Positions 33,960 through 43,811 of a DNA stretch of 64,000 nucleotides are shown here, one piece after another (positions within the stretch are counted from its first letter, which is position 1; every line of letters starts with the position of its first letter). Both the position numbers and the translations under genes were made by a program. The notes below the pieces were generated by a model that made no database searches, had not been told where the DNA came from, and was given only the letters and a program-made list of their open reading frames with translations. The stretch is taken from contig JABUKB010000004.1 in NCBI GenBank assembly GCA_014595895.1, positions 124,001-188,000 of the forward strand. Reading direction: 5' to 3'. This stretch comes from Lysinibacillus odysseyi (GTDB lineage: Bacteria; Bacillota; Bacilli; Bacillales_A; Planococcaceae).

Positions 33960-35195
33960 TTAAAATGCCCAGTTCCCTTGGCGGAAAATGGGTTCAACTT
34001 TTCCATCTTCAGTAATTCCATCAATATCCATATTAGCAGAACCAATCATAAAGTCAACGTGCGTAATACTTTGGTTTAACCCGTTATCTAGCAGTTCTTC
34101 GCGTGACATCTTCTTCCCGCCTTCTAGGCAAAATGCATAAGCGCTACCAATCGCTAAATGGTTCGAGGCATTTTCATCAAATAATGTGTTGAAGAATAAT
34201 AACCCGGAATTGGAAATAGGCGAATGATGCGGCACAAGCGCTACTTCACCTAAATAGTGAGAGCCTTCGTCTGTTTCCACTAAGTTCCTTAAAACCTCTT
34301 CTCCTTCTTGTGCTTCTACTGCCACAATGCGCCCTTGTTCAAATGTCACCTTAAATTGATCGATAATATTCCCGCCATAGCTAAGCGGCTTTGTGCTAGA
34401 CACATAGCCATTTACTCCTGTTTTATGTGGGACAGTAAATACTTCTTCTGTCGGCATATTCGCCATAAAAGCATCGCCCTTTTCATTGATTGAACCAGCC
34501 CCGCACCATAAATGGCCTGCTGGCAGCTCAATTGTTAAATCAGTGCCTGGTGCTGTGTAATGAAGTTTTTTATATTTTTTAGCGTTTAAATAATCGACTT
34601 TTTCATGGAGTATTTCATTATGTGTTTTCCATGCGGCAATTGGATTTTCCGCATCGGCACGTGTAGCTTTAAAAATAGCTTCCCATAGTGCATCCACCTG
34701 TTTCTCGCGCGGCAGGTCAGGGAACACTTTAGCTGCCCAATCTGCAGAAGGGTGGGCGATTACTGTCCATGCAATTTTGTCTGATTGGACATATTGGCGG
34801 TATTTGCTTAATGCTGTGCCCGCTGCTTTTTGGAATGTGGCAATGCGGCTTGGCTGAATTCCTTTTAGTAAGTCAGGGCTTTGAGAAACAATACTCATAA
34901 AGGCAGCTCCCTGCTCTGCCAACCATTCGCGCTCTTGTACTTTCCAACTCGGGAAGAAATCAAATGAATCGTTAGGCGCTAGCTCATATCGTAAGCGTGT
35001 AATTTGGTCGTCCGTAAAATCAACAAACACCTGTTTAGCTCCCGCTTCATAAGCCACTTTTGTCACAACTCGGACAAACTCCAATGTGTCTGTAGAAGCT
35101 GATATATACAAAAATTGACCCTTTTGAAGATTCACCCCTACTTTTACTGCTAATTCAGCGTAATTTAACAGCTTTTCTTGAAAATTTACTGTCAT
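33960..35195 (-). CDS. M29-family metallo-aminopeptidase (AmpS/PepS-like), copy 2
   Basis: 411 residues. EVALVPHHSPIS, FDENASNHLAIG and THVDFMIGSANMDIDG correspond to the metal-binding segments of M29 peptidases, and the protein aligns along its full length with the one at 21959. Compared with copy 1 it has HH rather than HE after VP and a D for E in the [HE]-DFMIGS motif. Start: ATG 35195 is chosen over GTG 35204 because AGGAG overlaps the GTG. Cytosolic peptide trimming. Confidence 0.92.
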   Translation of the reverse strand: MTVNFQEKLLNYAELAVKVGVNLQKGQFLYISASTDTLEFVRVVTKVAYEAGAKQVFVDFTDDQITRLRYELAPNDSFDFFPSWKVQEREWLAEQGAAFMSIVSQSPDLLKGIQPSRIATFQKAAGTALSKYRQYVQSDKIAWTVIAHPSADWAAKVFPDLPREKQVDALWEAIFKATRADAENPIAAWKTHNEILHEKVDYLNAKKYKKLHYTAPGTDLTIELPAGHLWCGAGSINEKGDAFMANMPTEEVFTVPHKTGVNGYVSSTKPLSYGGNIIDQFKVTFEQGRIVAVEAQEGEEVLRNLVETDEGSHYLGEVALVPHHSPISNSGLLFFNTLFDENASNHLAIGSAYAFCLEGGKKMSREELLDNGLNQSITHVDFMIGSANMDIDGITEDGKVEPIFRQGNWAF

Positions 35196-35399
35196 TTTTC
35201 TCACTCCTATTAATAAGTATTAAAGATTCCTTTTGAATATTGATCCAATATAATCAAATATATCGATTTTAGGAAGAAAAAACTATTAACAAGGTCGATA
35301 AAATCCAGATTTGTCTTTATACTATAAATGTAAAACTATTAATAAAAAGCAAATGTAGTCGAAAATAAAAAGAAGAGACTAATTGGAGGTACAAGTACT

Positions 35400-36200
35400 A
35401 TGGATATTTCATCTTTAGTAGGGATTATACTAGCATTTGTTTCATTGCTAGTCGGGATGACTTTAAAAGGGGTACCAGTTGGTGCCTTAATGAATCTTCC
35501 AGCGATCCTTATTATCATTTTTGGTACGATTTCAGCGGTTGTTATTGCATTCCCAATGGCTGAGCTAAAGCGGGTACCAAAATTATTTGGGAAACTATTT
35601 AAAGAGACAAAGCTGGCAGATGACATTGAAATCATTCGCATGTTTTCCCAGTGGGCAGACTTAGCGCGTCGTGAAGGTTTACTCGCGCTCGAGAGTAAGG
35701 CGACAGAAGTAGAAGACCCGTTTTTAAAAAATGGCTTATCATTAGCGATAGACGGTCAGAATGCAGATTATATTCGTGATGTTTTAACAGAAGAAGTGCA
35801 TGCGATGGAAGACCGTCACGCAAGCGGAGCATTAGTTTTCACACAAGCCGGTACATATGCACCAACATTAGGGGTACTAGGAGCTGTAGTAGGATTAATT
35901 GCGGCCTTAAAGGATATGTCAAATATTGAAAAGCTAGGTCACGCGATTTCAGCGGCATTCGTAGCGACACTATTAGGGATCTTTACAGGGTACGTTTTAT
36001 GGCATCCATTCGCCAATAAATTAAAACGTAAATCAGCAGTAGAAGTAAAACAAAAAATGATGATGATTGAAGGGATTCTCTCTGTTTTAGAAGGGGAGGC
36101 GCCACGAGTAATTGAACAAAAACTTGCTTCGTATTTAACAATGGAAGAACGTAAGCAAATTTCAGAAAGCGGGGCGGATGGCCTTGGCAAAGAAAACTAG
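35400..36200 (+). CDS. motA: Flagellar motor stator protein MotA
   Basis: 266 residues with four membrane helices: two at the N-terminus (ISSLVGIILAFVSLLVGM and PAILIIIFGTISAVVIAF) and two after a large cytoplasmic loop (TLGVLGAVVGLIAAL and FVATLLGIFTGYVLW). The loop contains the charged segment that contacts FliG. MotA and MotB form the torque-generating ion channel of the flagellum. Start: ATG 35400 behind TTGGAGG. motB overlaps its last 23 bp, implying translational coupling. Confidence 0.94.
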   Translation: MDISSLVGIILAFVSLLVGMTLKGVPVGALMNLPAILIIIFGTISAVVIAFPMAELKRVPKLFGKLFKETKLADDIEIIRMFSQWADLARREGLLALESKATEVEDPFLKNGLSLAIDGQNADYIRDVLTEEVHAMEDRHASGALVFTQAGTYAPTLGVLGAVVGLIAALKDMSNIEKLGHAISAAFVATLLGIFTGYVLWHPFANKLKRKSAVEVKQKMMMIEGILSVLEGEAPRVIEQKLASYLTMEERKQISESGADGLGKEN

Positions 36201-36972
36201 ACATAAAAAGCACGAGGAGCATGTAGATGAGTCCTGGCTAGTACCGTATGCGGATATTTTAACATTACTATTAGCCTTATTCATCGTATTATTTGCCTCT
36301 AGTACTGTGGACCAAAAGAAAATGGAACAAATGTCTCAAGTGTTTAATGAGATTTTTGATTCTGGCTCAGGTGTGATGGACTATGCGGCGCCTGTGGAAT
36401 CATTAGATGCTAATAGCGACAGTATGTACCGACAAGATCAGCAGCAATTAGAAGAAACACAGGAACGTGTAGAGGAGTTAATTGCTCTTAATGAACTAGA
36501 AAATCAATTTGAAACACAGATGACATCGGAAGGTTTACTCATAACAATTCGTGACAGCGTCCTATTTGCACCAGGCAGTGCGGAAGTAAGTGCTAACTAT
36601 TTAAATATTGCAAAAGAGCTGTCGCAAATCTTAGCCTTTGACCCTGCACGTAATGTCATCATTACGGGACATACAGATAATATACCGATTAATTCACCAA
36701 CATTCGGCTCAAACTGGGAGTTATCGGTAATGCGTGCTGTTAATTTCCTGAAAGTGATTGTCGATGCAAATGCTACATTAGAGCCGAAATATTTCAGTGT
36801 AAGGGGCTTCGGTGAATATATTCCGATTGCATCAAATGATACAGCAGAAGGACGCAGCAAAAACCGTCGTGTAGAAGTACTTGTACAACCACGTATTGCA
36901 GAAGACGGATCAGCGTTACCTGTAGGTGAGTCCAATCCAGTCACAACGCAAGTGCCAGCAACTAATAATTAA
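36178..36972 (+). CDS. motB: Flagellar motor stator protein MotB
   Basis: 264 residues. A single membrane helix after DESWLVPYADILTLLLALF contains the ion-binding Asp26. The C-terminal OmpA-like peptidoglycan-binding domain shows ITGHTDNIP, NWELSVMRAVNFL and RGFGEYIPI...GRSKNRRVEV. The helix sequence resembles the proton-type MotB of B. subtilis rather than Na+-type MotS, but coupling cannot be proved by eye. The start codon ATG 36178 lies inside motA with only a weak GGGGCGG site, so it relies on coupling. A terminator follows. Confidence 0.93.
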   Translation: MALAKKTRHKKHEEHVDESWLVPYADILTLLLALFIVLFASSTVDQKKMEQMSQVFNEIFDSGSGVMDYAAPVESLDANSDSMYRQDQQQLEETQERVEELIALNELENQFETQMTSEGLLITIRDSVLFAPGSAEVSANYLNIAKELSQILAFDPARNVIITGHTDNIPINSPTFGSNWELSVMRAVNFLKVIVDANATLEPKYFSVRGFGEYIPIASNDTAEGRSKNRRVEVLVQPRIAEDGSALPVGESNPVTTQVPATNN

Positions 36973-36973
36973 T

Positions 36974-37012
36974 ACAAAAAAACAGCAGACTCGACAGGGT
37001 TTGCTGTTTTTT
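36974..37012. terminator. Bidirectional terminator after motB
   Basis: AAAACAGCA and TGCTGTTTT with an inner loop, flanked by A and T runs, lie between convergent motB and yfkK-like genes. Confidence 0.8.
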
Positions 37013-37052
37013 GTTGGAATAGGTCATTTCCTAGGAAATATTCAGTTATAGC

Positions 37053-37274
37053 CTATTTACGAAGTGAACCAAGTTCTGCTACGATCGCCTGCATCTCGCT
37101 AGGGCTGAAAGAATCTCGCTTCATGACCATATTGTATAAATAAAGTAAGTCTTCATAGTTTTCATTGGTAAAGTTTTCTGATTTCATCGCATCCACGTTT
37201 ACCATGCGTAACTTATCTTTCATTTGTTCAATCATAAACATGACATTCTCTTGTGATGGAGTAGACAAGTCCAT
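37053..37274 (-). CDS. yfkK: UPF0435 protein YfkK
   Basis: 73 residues. The motifs ENVMFMIEQMKDKLRMVN, DLLYLYNMV and FSPSEMQAIVAELG.LRK are those of the UPF0435/DUF1128 family found across Bacillales. It is a small soluble helical protein of unknown function. Start: ATG 37274 behind AGGTGGG. The divergent region to 37487 holds no further gene that I can see. Confidence 0.88.
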   Translation of the reverse strand: MDLSTPSQENVMFMIEQMKDKLRMVNVDAMKSENFTNENYEDLLYLYNMVMKRDSFSPSEMQAIVAELGSLRK

Positions 37275-37487
37275 ATATATCCCACCTTTCTATAGTCAAA
37301 AATATCATTTCATTTTCATACTTTAAAGTCAACTACTATTCCTATTGAATCGGAAAAATGTGAAAAACTGAAATAGATAGCGTTCACTTTCAAAAACATG
37401 GAAGTATGTATAAAATAAAGAAAGAAATAAATAAAGTTTTATGCTAGGACTTTTTTGGGTACAAATTATGATATAGGAGGAATGACT

Positions 37488-37811
37488 ATGGTGAAAAGTA
37501 AGTTAGTACCAGCAATTCTAATTGGAGCAGTGGCAGGGGCGGTTGTCAGTATGTTTGACCGCGCAACTCGTGAACATACAGTAGAGGCAACTAAAAAAAT
37601 GAAAGATAATGTGACATACTATGCGCAAAATAGCGATGAGCTAATTCGTTTAATTGAGACGAAAGCAGAGCAATTTCATTCGCTTTATCTTTCCTCTCAG
37701 GAAAATCTTAATACCTTATTGGAAAAAGCGGATGAAGTAAAATCACTGCCTAGTACAGTTCAGAGCATGGTAGCAGAAACGAAAGAGGCATTTTCTAAAC
37801 TGCCAAATTAA
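37488..37811 (+). CDS. YtxH-like membrane-anchored small protein
   Basis: 107 residues. An N-terminal glycine/alanine-rich helix (AILIGAVAGAVVSMFD) is followed by R-x-x-R/E-rich and helical sequence, as in YtxH-domain proteins, which are general-stress proteins of unclear role. Start: ATG 37488, seven bases after AGGAGG; the ATG at 37482 is only one base from that site. A YihY-type gene follows 27 bp later, probably in the same transcript. Confidence 0.65.
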   Translation: MVKSKLVPAILIGAVAGAVVSMFDRATREHTVEATKKMKDNVTYYAQNSDELIRLIETKAEQFHSLYLSSQENLNTLLEKADEVKSLPSTVQSMVAETKEAFSKLPN

Positions 37812-37838
37812 AAATTAAGATAGGAAAGTAGGGGGCTT

Positions 37839-38780
37839 ATGAAAGATCAGAAAAAAACTTCAATGAATGGAACTCTTGCAGTTGTTCAATCTTTTATAGC
37901 ACCAAGCGAATCTGAAATTGATCGTACGACTACTAAGGGTTTTCTGCAAGATCTCATCTTAAGTATTCGGCGTGTAGATATGGGAGGGCTTGGTGCACAG
38001 CTTGCTTACTTTTTCCTATTATCATTTTTTCCTTTACTTATTTTTATGGTGACATTATTGCCTTATTTAAATCTCGAACAACAGCGAATTTTTGATTTCC
38101 TAGTGAATGTGATGCCGGCTGAAATTTATACTTTGATTGAAGGTACGTTAGGAGAGGTACTGACTAAACAAAATGGAAGCTTATTATCTATTGGTATCAT
38201 CGGTACGATTTGGTCTGCTTCTAAAGGGATTAATGCCTTGATGAAAGCGTTAAATGAGGCGTATGATGTAGAATGTCAAGCAGGTTGGAAAGATCGCCTA
38301 TGGTCTTTATTATTTACAATCTCATTCGTTATCATTATTTTACTAGCCTTAGTATTCCCTGTATTTGGACAGCAAATCATGAATCTTTTAAATTCTTATG
38401 TAGGAATAGATGGTACAGTGGATACTTTAACGTCCTGGATTAGTTGGCTAGCCCCACCATTGCTTATTTTTAGCGTTTTAATGTTAATGTATTGGGTCGT
38501 ACCGAATACAGACCCTCGGCTTACTCTCATGAGCGTAGTACCGGGTGCTGTCATTGGAACAATAGGGTGGGTTGCTTTAACATTTGGATTCTCTTTTTAC
38601 GTTAATAATTTCGGCAACTACAGTGCTACGTATGGCAGTATAGGTAGCGTCATCATTTTAATGTTATGGCTGTACTTTACGGGTATGATTTTAATATTTG
38701 GCGGGCTCGTCAATGCTACATTCCAACGAAGGCAACAAGCTAAAATGTCAAAAGAAAGCAGCAAGACGCCTGTATTTTAA
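37839..38780 (+). CDS. YihY/UPF0761 family membrane protein (YfkH-like)
   Basis: 313 residues with six membrane helices. GLGAQLAYFFLLSFFPLLIFM and TIWSASKGINALMKALNEAYDVE are hallmarks of the YihY family, once mis-called ribonuclease BN; function unknown. The B. subtilis homologue yfkH lies near yfkK, as here. RBS AGGGGGC before ATG 37839. Short hairpins with CCGTCT/AGACGG follow the stop codon. Confidence 0.88.
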   Translation: MKDQKKTSMNGTLAVVQSFIAPSESEIDRTTTKGFLQDLILSIRRVDMGGLGAQLAYFFLLSFFPLLIFMVTLLPYLNLEQQRIFDFLVNVMPAEIYTLIEGTLGEVLTKQNGSLLSIGIIGTIWSASKGINALMKALNEAYDVECQAGWKDRLWSLLFTISFVIIILLALVFPVFGQQIMNLLNSYVGIDGTVDTLTSWISWLAPPLLIFSVLMLMYWVVPNTDPRLTLMSVVPGAVIGTIGWVALTFGFSFYVNNFGNYSATYGSIGSVIILMLWLYFTGMILIFGGLVNATFQRRQQAKMSKESSKTPVF

Positions 38781-38877
38781 TAGTAAGAAAGGGACCGTCT
38801 GAAAAGTCATTTTGAGACGGAGCCTTTGCGACCACCGCAGGAGCAATACTTCCTAAGAGATAATGATTGAATAGAAT

Positions 38878-38917
38878 AGGGGGTGTTCAAAAAGTAAAAC
38901 TTTTTGAACACCCCCTT
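38878..38917. terminator. Strong bidirectional terminator
   Basis: GGGTGTTCAAAAAGT and ACTTTTTGAACACCC pair perfectly around AAA between the convergent YihY-like and BASS genes. Confidence 0.88.
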
Positions 38918-38940
38918 GTGCTTTATATAAACATTGTTTC

Positions 38941-39885
38941 TTAAGGCTCCTCAACTGCAAGCTTCTTCTGTACAATCTTATAAAAGAAGGAAGCCAATAC
39001 TTGTTGGAACAGCATACCGAAAACTACAGGCATCACAACCTTTGCCGGGAAATAGGTAATAGCAACAACTACACCTGCGGCAATATTACGCATCCCGCCA
39101 ATAAAGACGAGGGTAGCTATGATGCTTTTATCTTTCCATAAGGCTTGCCCGATCAGCAAGGCAAAGATATAGCCGGATACAGATACGGTAAATACAACGG
39201 CGACAATCCACAATACTTCCCATGTTACATTTTTTAAATAAGGCGCTATGGCACTGCTATTAATGAAAACAACGGCAAATAGGCAAAGTTTCGAAATGGG
39301 CGCTAGCATTTTGCCGTATTTTTGTTGCACCTTGCCTTTTGAAAATTCATTTACCAATATTCCAGCAATAGAAGGGATGACAACCATCCAGATTAAACCG
39401 AGCATTAAAGATGTAATATCAATGGTGATATGTTCACCAACAGTCAGGTGAATCAGCGATGGCAGGACAATCGGCGCTAGTAATGTATCGATTAGAATAA
39501 TAGCCAAGGCTAGCGGTAAATTGCCTTTACTGATCGTGACCCAAATAATACTAGTGACACCGGTAGGTACTGCTACTGCCAATACATAGCCAATCGTTAG
39601 TAAATAGTCATCGAAGATTAATCTAGATAGAAAATAAGCCCATAGTGGCATGAACATATGTAAAAAAGCAATGCTAAATAAAATGGTTTTAGGGTATTTG
39701 ATAAAAACTCTGGCATCCTTTACTTTCATATTGAGACTGCTGATAAAGGTCATAATAGCAAAGATAATAGGCACAAGACTTAATAAATGCTGACCAATAT
39801 GCTCCAATAAAACACCGAGCAGGAGAGAAAGGGGAGTAAGTATAGCCATTCGTTTTTGCATAAATAAATTTATTTTTTCGAGCAT
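38941..39885 (-). CDS. Bile acid:sodium symporter (BASS) family transporter
   Basis: 314 residues with nine or ten membrane segments. GYVLAVAVPTGVTSIIWVTISKGN and FIGGMRNIAAGVVVAITYFP are the crossover and Na+-site regions of the BASS fold. Bacterial members import organic anions (pyruvate, pantoate-like compounds) with sodium; the substrate here is unknown. Start: ATG 39885 behind AAGGAG. A single gene between two terminators. Confidence 0.87.
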   Translation of the reverse strand: MLEKINLFMQKRMAILTPLSLLLGVLLEHIGQHLLSLVPIIFAIMTFISSLNMKVKDARVFIKYPKTILFSIAFLHMFMPLWAYFLSRLIFDDYLLTIGYVLAVAVPTGVTSIIWVTISKGNLPLALAIILIDTLLAPIVLPSLIHLTVGEHITIDITSLMLGLIWMVVIPSIAGILVNEFSKGKVQQKYGKMLAPISKLCLFAVVFINSSAIAPYLKNVTWEVLWIVAVVFTVSVSGYIFALLIGQALWKDKSIIATLVFIGGMRNIAAGVVVAITYFPAKVVMPVVFGMLFQQVLASFFYKIVQKKLAVEEP

Positions 39886-39941
39886 GTAGTACTCCTTCTT
39901 CCTAGTGAGTCTGTTGTCTGCCTTATTGTATCAATCTTCAC

Positions 39942-39979
39942 AAAAAAAGCCACTCTTCCGCTTAAGCTAGAAGAGCAGC
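39942..39979 (-). terminator. Terminator of the P-type ATPase gene
   Basis: On the minus strand CTCTTCT and GGAAGAG pair around AGCTTAAGC, extending to GCT/GGC, followed by TTTTTTTG. Confidence 0.75.
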
Positions 39980-39986
39980 TGTCTTT

Positions 39987-41888
39987 CTATGCAGTTCGCA
40001 ACATACGTAAACCGTTTAAAATAACTAAAATCGTGCTGCCTTCATGACCGATTACACCTAAAGGTAAACTAATCGCCTGAAGGAAGTTCGAAACGATCAA
40101 TAATAAAATAATCCCAATCGAGAAGACAATATTTTGTTTAATGATTCGTTGCATTTTTTGGGATACTCGCATTGCATAGTCGATTTTCATTAAATTATTT
40201 TTCATCAATACCATGTCTGCTGTTTCAAGAGCCACATCTGTACCATCACCCATTGCTATGCCGACAGAAGCCGTAGCAAGAGCGGGGGCATCATTGATAC
40301 CGTCCCCAACCATCGCAATTTGCGTTCCATTTTGTTGGAACTGCTTCACATACTGTACTTTTGTTTCGGGTAGGCACTCCGCGACAAACTCATCTACTCC
40401 AGATTCTTTGGCGATGACTGCTGCTGTAGAAGGATTATCACCTGTCAGCATTACGACATGAACACCTCGTTTTTGAATAGCCTGTATCGCTTGCTTTGCT
40501 TCCTCGCGTACCGTATCTTTCATCGCAGCAAGAGCCACGATCCCATGTTCATCACGCATAAAGATAACTGTTTTTCCATCGCTTGCCAACCGGTCCAATG
40601 CCCTTTGTGCGAAGTTTTCGGCATCTTGGCGACCGACAAAATCCGGTTTGCCAACGGTATAGTGACGTCCATTGACGGAAGCCTTAATCCCATAGCCAGG
40701 GACATCTTCAATTTCTACTGCTTCTACATGTTTTATATTTTGACTCTTAGCATATTGATCAATAGCTTGAGCAAGAGGGTGAGACGATTGTTTTTCAATG
40801 GTTGCAAGTGTTGTCAGCATTTCGTGAGGGTCTAGACCTTCACGAACGATAAAATCAGTTACCACAGGCATTCCTTCTGTTAACGTGCCTGTTTTATCTA
40901 CGGCCAATGTTTGGATGTGTCCAAGTTGCTCTAAATGCACCCCGCCTTTAAATAAAATCCCATTGCGTGCTCCATTCGAAATAGCCGCTAGTGTGGCAGG
41001 CATAACAGAAGCAACAAGCGCGCAAGGGGAAGCTACTACTAAGAGCACCATGGCACGGTAGAAGGTAGTGGACCAATCCCATCCTAAAATATAATGAGGT
41101 AAAAATAGCATCAAGCCTACTATGGCTAAAACAACCTTCACATACATTCCTTCAAAGCGCTCGATGAATTGCTGAGAAGGGGACTTTTCATTTTGAGCTG
41201 ATTCTACAAGGGCAATAATCTTTTGAAACATCGTATCGGTACTGCGTTTTGTTACATTGATTGTCAATGCGCCATTTAGATTCACTGTACCCGCAAAAAC
41301 AGCAGCATTTTTTTCTTTCGTCACAGGCATTGATTCTCCGGTAATAGTTGATTCATCAATCGTAGAATGTCCTTTAAAAATGACACCATCAGCCGGTATA
41401 CGTTCGCCAGGCTTTACTAAAATATGATCACCGATTGTTAGCTGCTCAACGGGAATAGCAATTGGCTCAAAGCCTCCCCGTACAAGCCAAGCTTCTGCTG
41501 GCTGGATATTCATCAATGCAGAAATTTCCCGGTGGCTTCTATTCATTGCATACGTTTCTAAAGCGCCGCTGATGGCAAAAATAAAGATTAAAATGGCGCC
41601 TTCTGTCCAGTAACCGATTAAAGCTGAACCAACAGCAGCGAGAATCATTAAAATTTCCACATTTAGTGTACGGTTTTCAATTGTATCGTTTATACCTTCT
41701 TTTGCTTTTTCATAGCCGCCAATAATGAAAGCACTGAGGTAAGTCATAACGGAAGCAGCGCCTAAACCAATTGCATCCATTCGCCAAGCTAAAACGATTA
41801 GAACACCGGCAATAATAGCAAAGATCAGTTCACGATGTGTAAGGAATTTCTCATTTATTGATATCGATTCTCGATTAGATATTTCCAT
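39987..41888 (-). CDS. zosA: Heavy-metal P1B-type ATPase, ZosA-like
   Basis: 633 residues. Membrane motif SPCALVASV (CPx-type metal site), TGES actuator loop, phosphorylation site DKTGTLTEG, the SSHPL motif of P1B pumps and GDGINDAPAL are all present. There is no N-terminal metal-binding CxxC domain, as in B. subtilis ZosA, a zinc-uptake ATPase induced by peroxide through PerR. A 13/14 PerR-box match about 90 bp upstream supports the ZosA assignment over CadA-type exporters. Start: ATG 41888 behind AAGGAGG. Metal specificity is inferred, not shown. Confidence 0.8.
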   Translation of the reverse strand: MEISNRESISINEKFLTHRELIFAIIAGVLIVLAWRMDAIGLGAASVMTYLSAFIIGGYEKAKEGINDTIENRTLNVEILMILAAVGSALIGYWTEGAILIFIFAISGALETYAMNRSHREISALMNIQPAEAWLVRGGFEPIAIPVEQLTIGDHILVKPGERIPADGVIFKGHSTIDESTITGESMPVTKEKNAAVFAGTVNLNGALTINVTKRSTDTMFQKIIALVESAQNEKSPSQQFIERFEGMYVKVVLAIVGLMLFLPHYILGWDWSTTFYRAMVLLVVASPCALVASVMPATLAAISNGARNGILFKGGVHLEQLGHIQTLAVDKTGTLTEGMPVVTDFIVREGLDPHEMLTTLATIEKQSSHPLAQAIDQYAKSQNIKHVEAVEIEDVPGYGIKASVNGRHYTVGKPDFVGRQDAENFAQRALDRLASDGKTVIFMRDEHGIVALAAMKDTVREEAKQAIQAIQKRGVHVVMLTGDNPSTAAVIAKESGVDEFVAECLPETKVQYVKQFQQNGTQIAMVGDGINDAPALATASVGIAMGDGTDVALETADMVLMKNNLMKIDYAMRVSQKMQRIIKQNIVFSIGIILLLIVSNFLQAISLPLGVIGHEGSTILVILNGLRMLRTA

Positions 41889-41979
41889 TGTCTTTCCTCC
41901 TTAATAATGAATATCACTATCAATGCCTATATATTGCCTAATTGATATAGATTTTCATTTAATTTATTTTTTTATTAGT

Positions 41980-41994
41980 TTAGAATTATTATAA
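41980..41994. promoter_or_regulatory. PerR box upstream of the zosA-like gene
   Basis: TTAGAATTATTATAA matches TTATAATNATTATAA at 13 of 14 defined positions, about 90 bp upstream of the ATPase start. perR itself is in this window. Confidence 0.7.
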
Positions 41995-42028
41995 ATTAGG
42001 ATACGCTTCTCATTGAAAAAATGCAACA

Positions 42029-42058
42029 AAAAACTCGCAACAATTTTGTTGCGAGTTC
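42029..42058 (-). terminator. Terminator of the fumarase gene
   Basis: AACTCGCAACAA and TTGTTGCGAGTT form a perfect 12-bp stem; the minus strand continues with a T-run. Confidence 0.85.
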
Positions 42059-42091
42059 AAAGTGCAATATGAATGCAGATATTTTTTTCGA

Positions 42092-43651
42092 TTAAAATAC
42101 ACGTTCAGCATGTGCAGCTAATTTTTCTAATGAAGATTTTTCTACATCAGCATGTAATGAGTTCCCGTGAGAGTCCATTGTTACAACTGCTGTAAAGCCT
42201 TCAACTGATAAGTGCCACATTGCTTCTGGAATACCAAATTCTATTAAGTCAACGCCGTCTACTGATTTAATGCAGTCAGCATAGTACTGAGCAGCTCCGC
42301 CGATTGCGTTTAAGTAAACACCGCCGTGTTCTTTTAATGCAGCAAGTGTTTTTGGTCCCATACCGCCTTTACCCATAACAGCGCGGATACCAAATTTTTT
42401 CATGATGTCGCCTTGATATGGCTCCTCACGAATAGAAGTTGTTGGACCAGCTGCTTTAACTGTCCAGTTGCCTTCCTCGTCTTTGGCCATTACTGGACCA
42501 CAGTGATAAATAATTTGACCATTTAAATCTACAGGAGCTTCAACGCCTTCACCGATTAAATGGTGGTGGATTGCATCGCGACCTGTGTACATGCGACCAG
42601 TAATCTTTACTACGTCACCAACTTTTAGTTCACGAATTTGCTCTTCTGAAATAGGAGCAGTTAATTCTACTACTTTGTTGTCAGTGTTGTCTTGTTGCAC
42701 TTCATCACGGAAAGTGATTTTTTCGCCGTCTTGGTAGTGCCAGTTTAAGATTTCACCTGTTTCAGGATTGATATCAATGGCCATGCGACGGTATGCCCAA
42801 CAGTTATATGCTACAGATACGAAGAATGAAGCTGGAAGGCGGTCCATTACACCGATTTTACAGCCAAGTAGTGTTGCTTCACCACCGAAGCCCATCGTAC
42901 CTACGCCAAATGTATTTGATTTTTCAACGATGTATTTTTCTAACTTAGCTAAATCTTCAATAGGGTTTACATCATCTACAGAGCGGAATAATTGTTCTTT
43001 TGCAAGATCGTAACCAGCAGAGCGGTCGCCACCAATACCAACACCGATGAAACCAGCTGAACAGCCTTGACCTTGAGCTTGCCATACAGAGTGTAAAATA
43101 CATTTACGGATACCGTCTAAGTCACGACCAGCACGACCTAAACCTTCAAGCTCTGTAGGAAGAGAGTATTGGATGTTTTTGTTTTCACAGCCGCCACCCT
43201 TAAGAATAAGCTTTACTGTGATGTAATCGTTTTCCCATTGCTCAAACTTTACAACAGGAAGTCCTGGACCAATGTTGTTGCCAGAGTTTTTACCAGTTAA
43301 TGAATCTACTGAGTTTGGACGTAATTTTGCATCGCCAGTCGCAGCGATGATTGCATTTTGGATCGCTTTTTTAATTTCAATTTGGTTTACGCCAACTGGA
43401 GTATACACTTTGAATGTTGGTAGGCCTGTATCTTGACAGATTGGAGATACATTATCTTCAGCCATCACGATATTTGTAGTGATTGTGTCTAAAGACATCG
43501 CTGCACGCGTACCTGCGTTTTCAGCTTCTTTTGCCGCCTTAATTGCACGACGAACGTCTTTTGGTAAATTAGTAGACGTTTCTGTTACTAAATTGTAAAG
43601 GCTTTTTTCTAATGTTTCTAAATATGTTTCAACAGTGCTTAATTGTACCAT
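42092..43651 (-). CDS. Class I (iron-sulfur) fumarate hydratase
   Basis: 519 residues, alpha and beta domains fused. Cluster cysteines are seen in SPICQDTGLP, GQGCSAGFIG and ATLLGCKIGVM; the beta domain carries the GRDAIHHH and GKGGMGPKTL segments. The enzyme hydrates fumarate to malate in the TCA cycle and is oxygen-sensitive through its [4Fe-4S] cluster. Start: ATG 43651 behind AGGGGGAAAA. It is next to the PerR-linked ATPase, but I see no PerR box for it. Confidence 0.92.
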   Translation of the reverse strand: MVQLSTVETYLETLEKSLYNLVTETSTNLPKDVRRAIKAAKEAENAGTRAAMSLDTITTNIVMAEDNVSPICQDTGLPTFKVYTPVGVNQIEIKKAIQNAIIAATGDAKLRPNSVDSLTGKNSGNNIGPGLPVVKFEQWENDYITVKLILKGGGCENKNIQYSLPTELEGLGRAGRDLDGIRKCILHSVWQAQGQGCSAGFIGVGIGGDRSAGYDLAKEQLFRSVDDVNPIEDLAKLEKYIVEKSNTFGVGTMGFGGEATLLGCKIGVMDRLPASFFVSVAYNCWAYRRMAIDINPETGEILNWHYQDGEKITFRDEVQQDNTDNKVVELTAPISEEQIRELKVGDVVKITGRMYTGRDAIHHHLIGEGVEAPVDLNGQIIYHCGPVMAKDEEGNWTVKAAGPTTSIREEPYQGDIMKKFGIRAVMGKGGMGPKTLAALKEHGGVYLNAIGGAAQYYADCIKSVDGVDLIEFGIPEAMWHLSVEGFTAVVTMDSHGNSLHADVEKSSLEKLAAHAERVF

Positions 43652-43811
43652 TATATTTTTCCCCCTAGAAAAATAAAATTATTTCAAACCACTAACATTA
43701 TAACTGTTTACATAAATAAAAAAAAGAGCGCTTCCAACTTACAATAGGTATATGGGGAAAAATTCGGACTTTTTGGAGAGATAAATAGAAGAAAGTAGTA
43801 GAGTTTTTATA

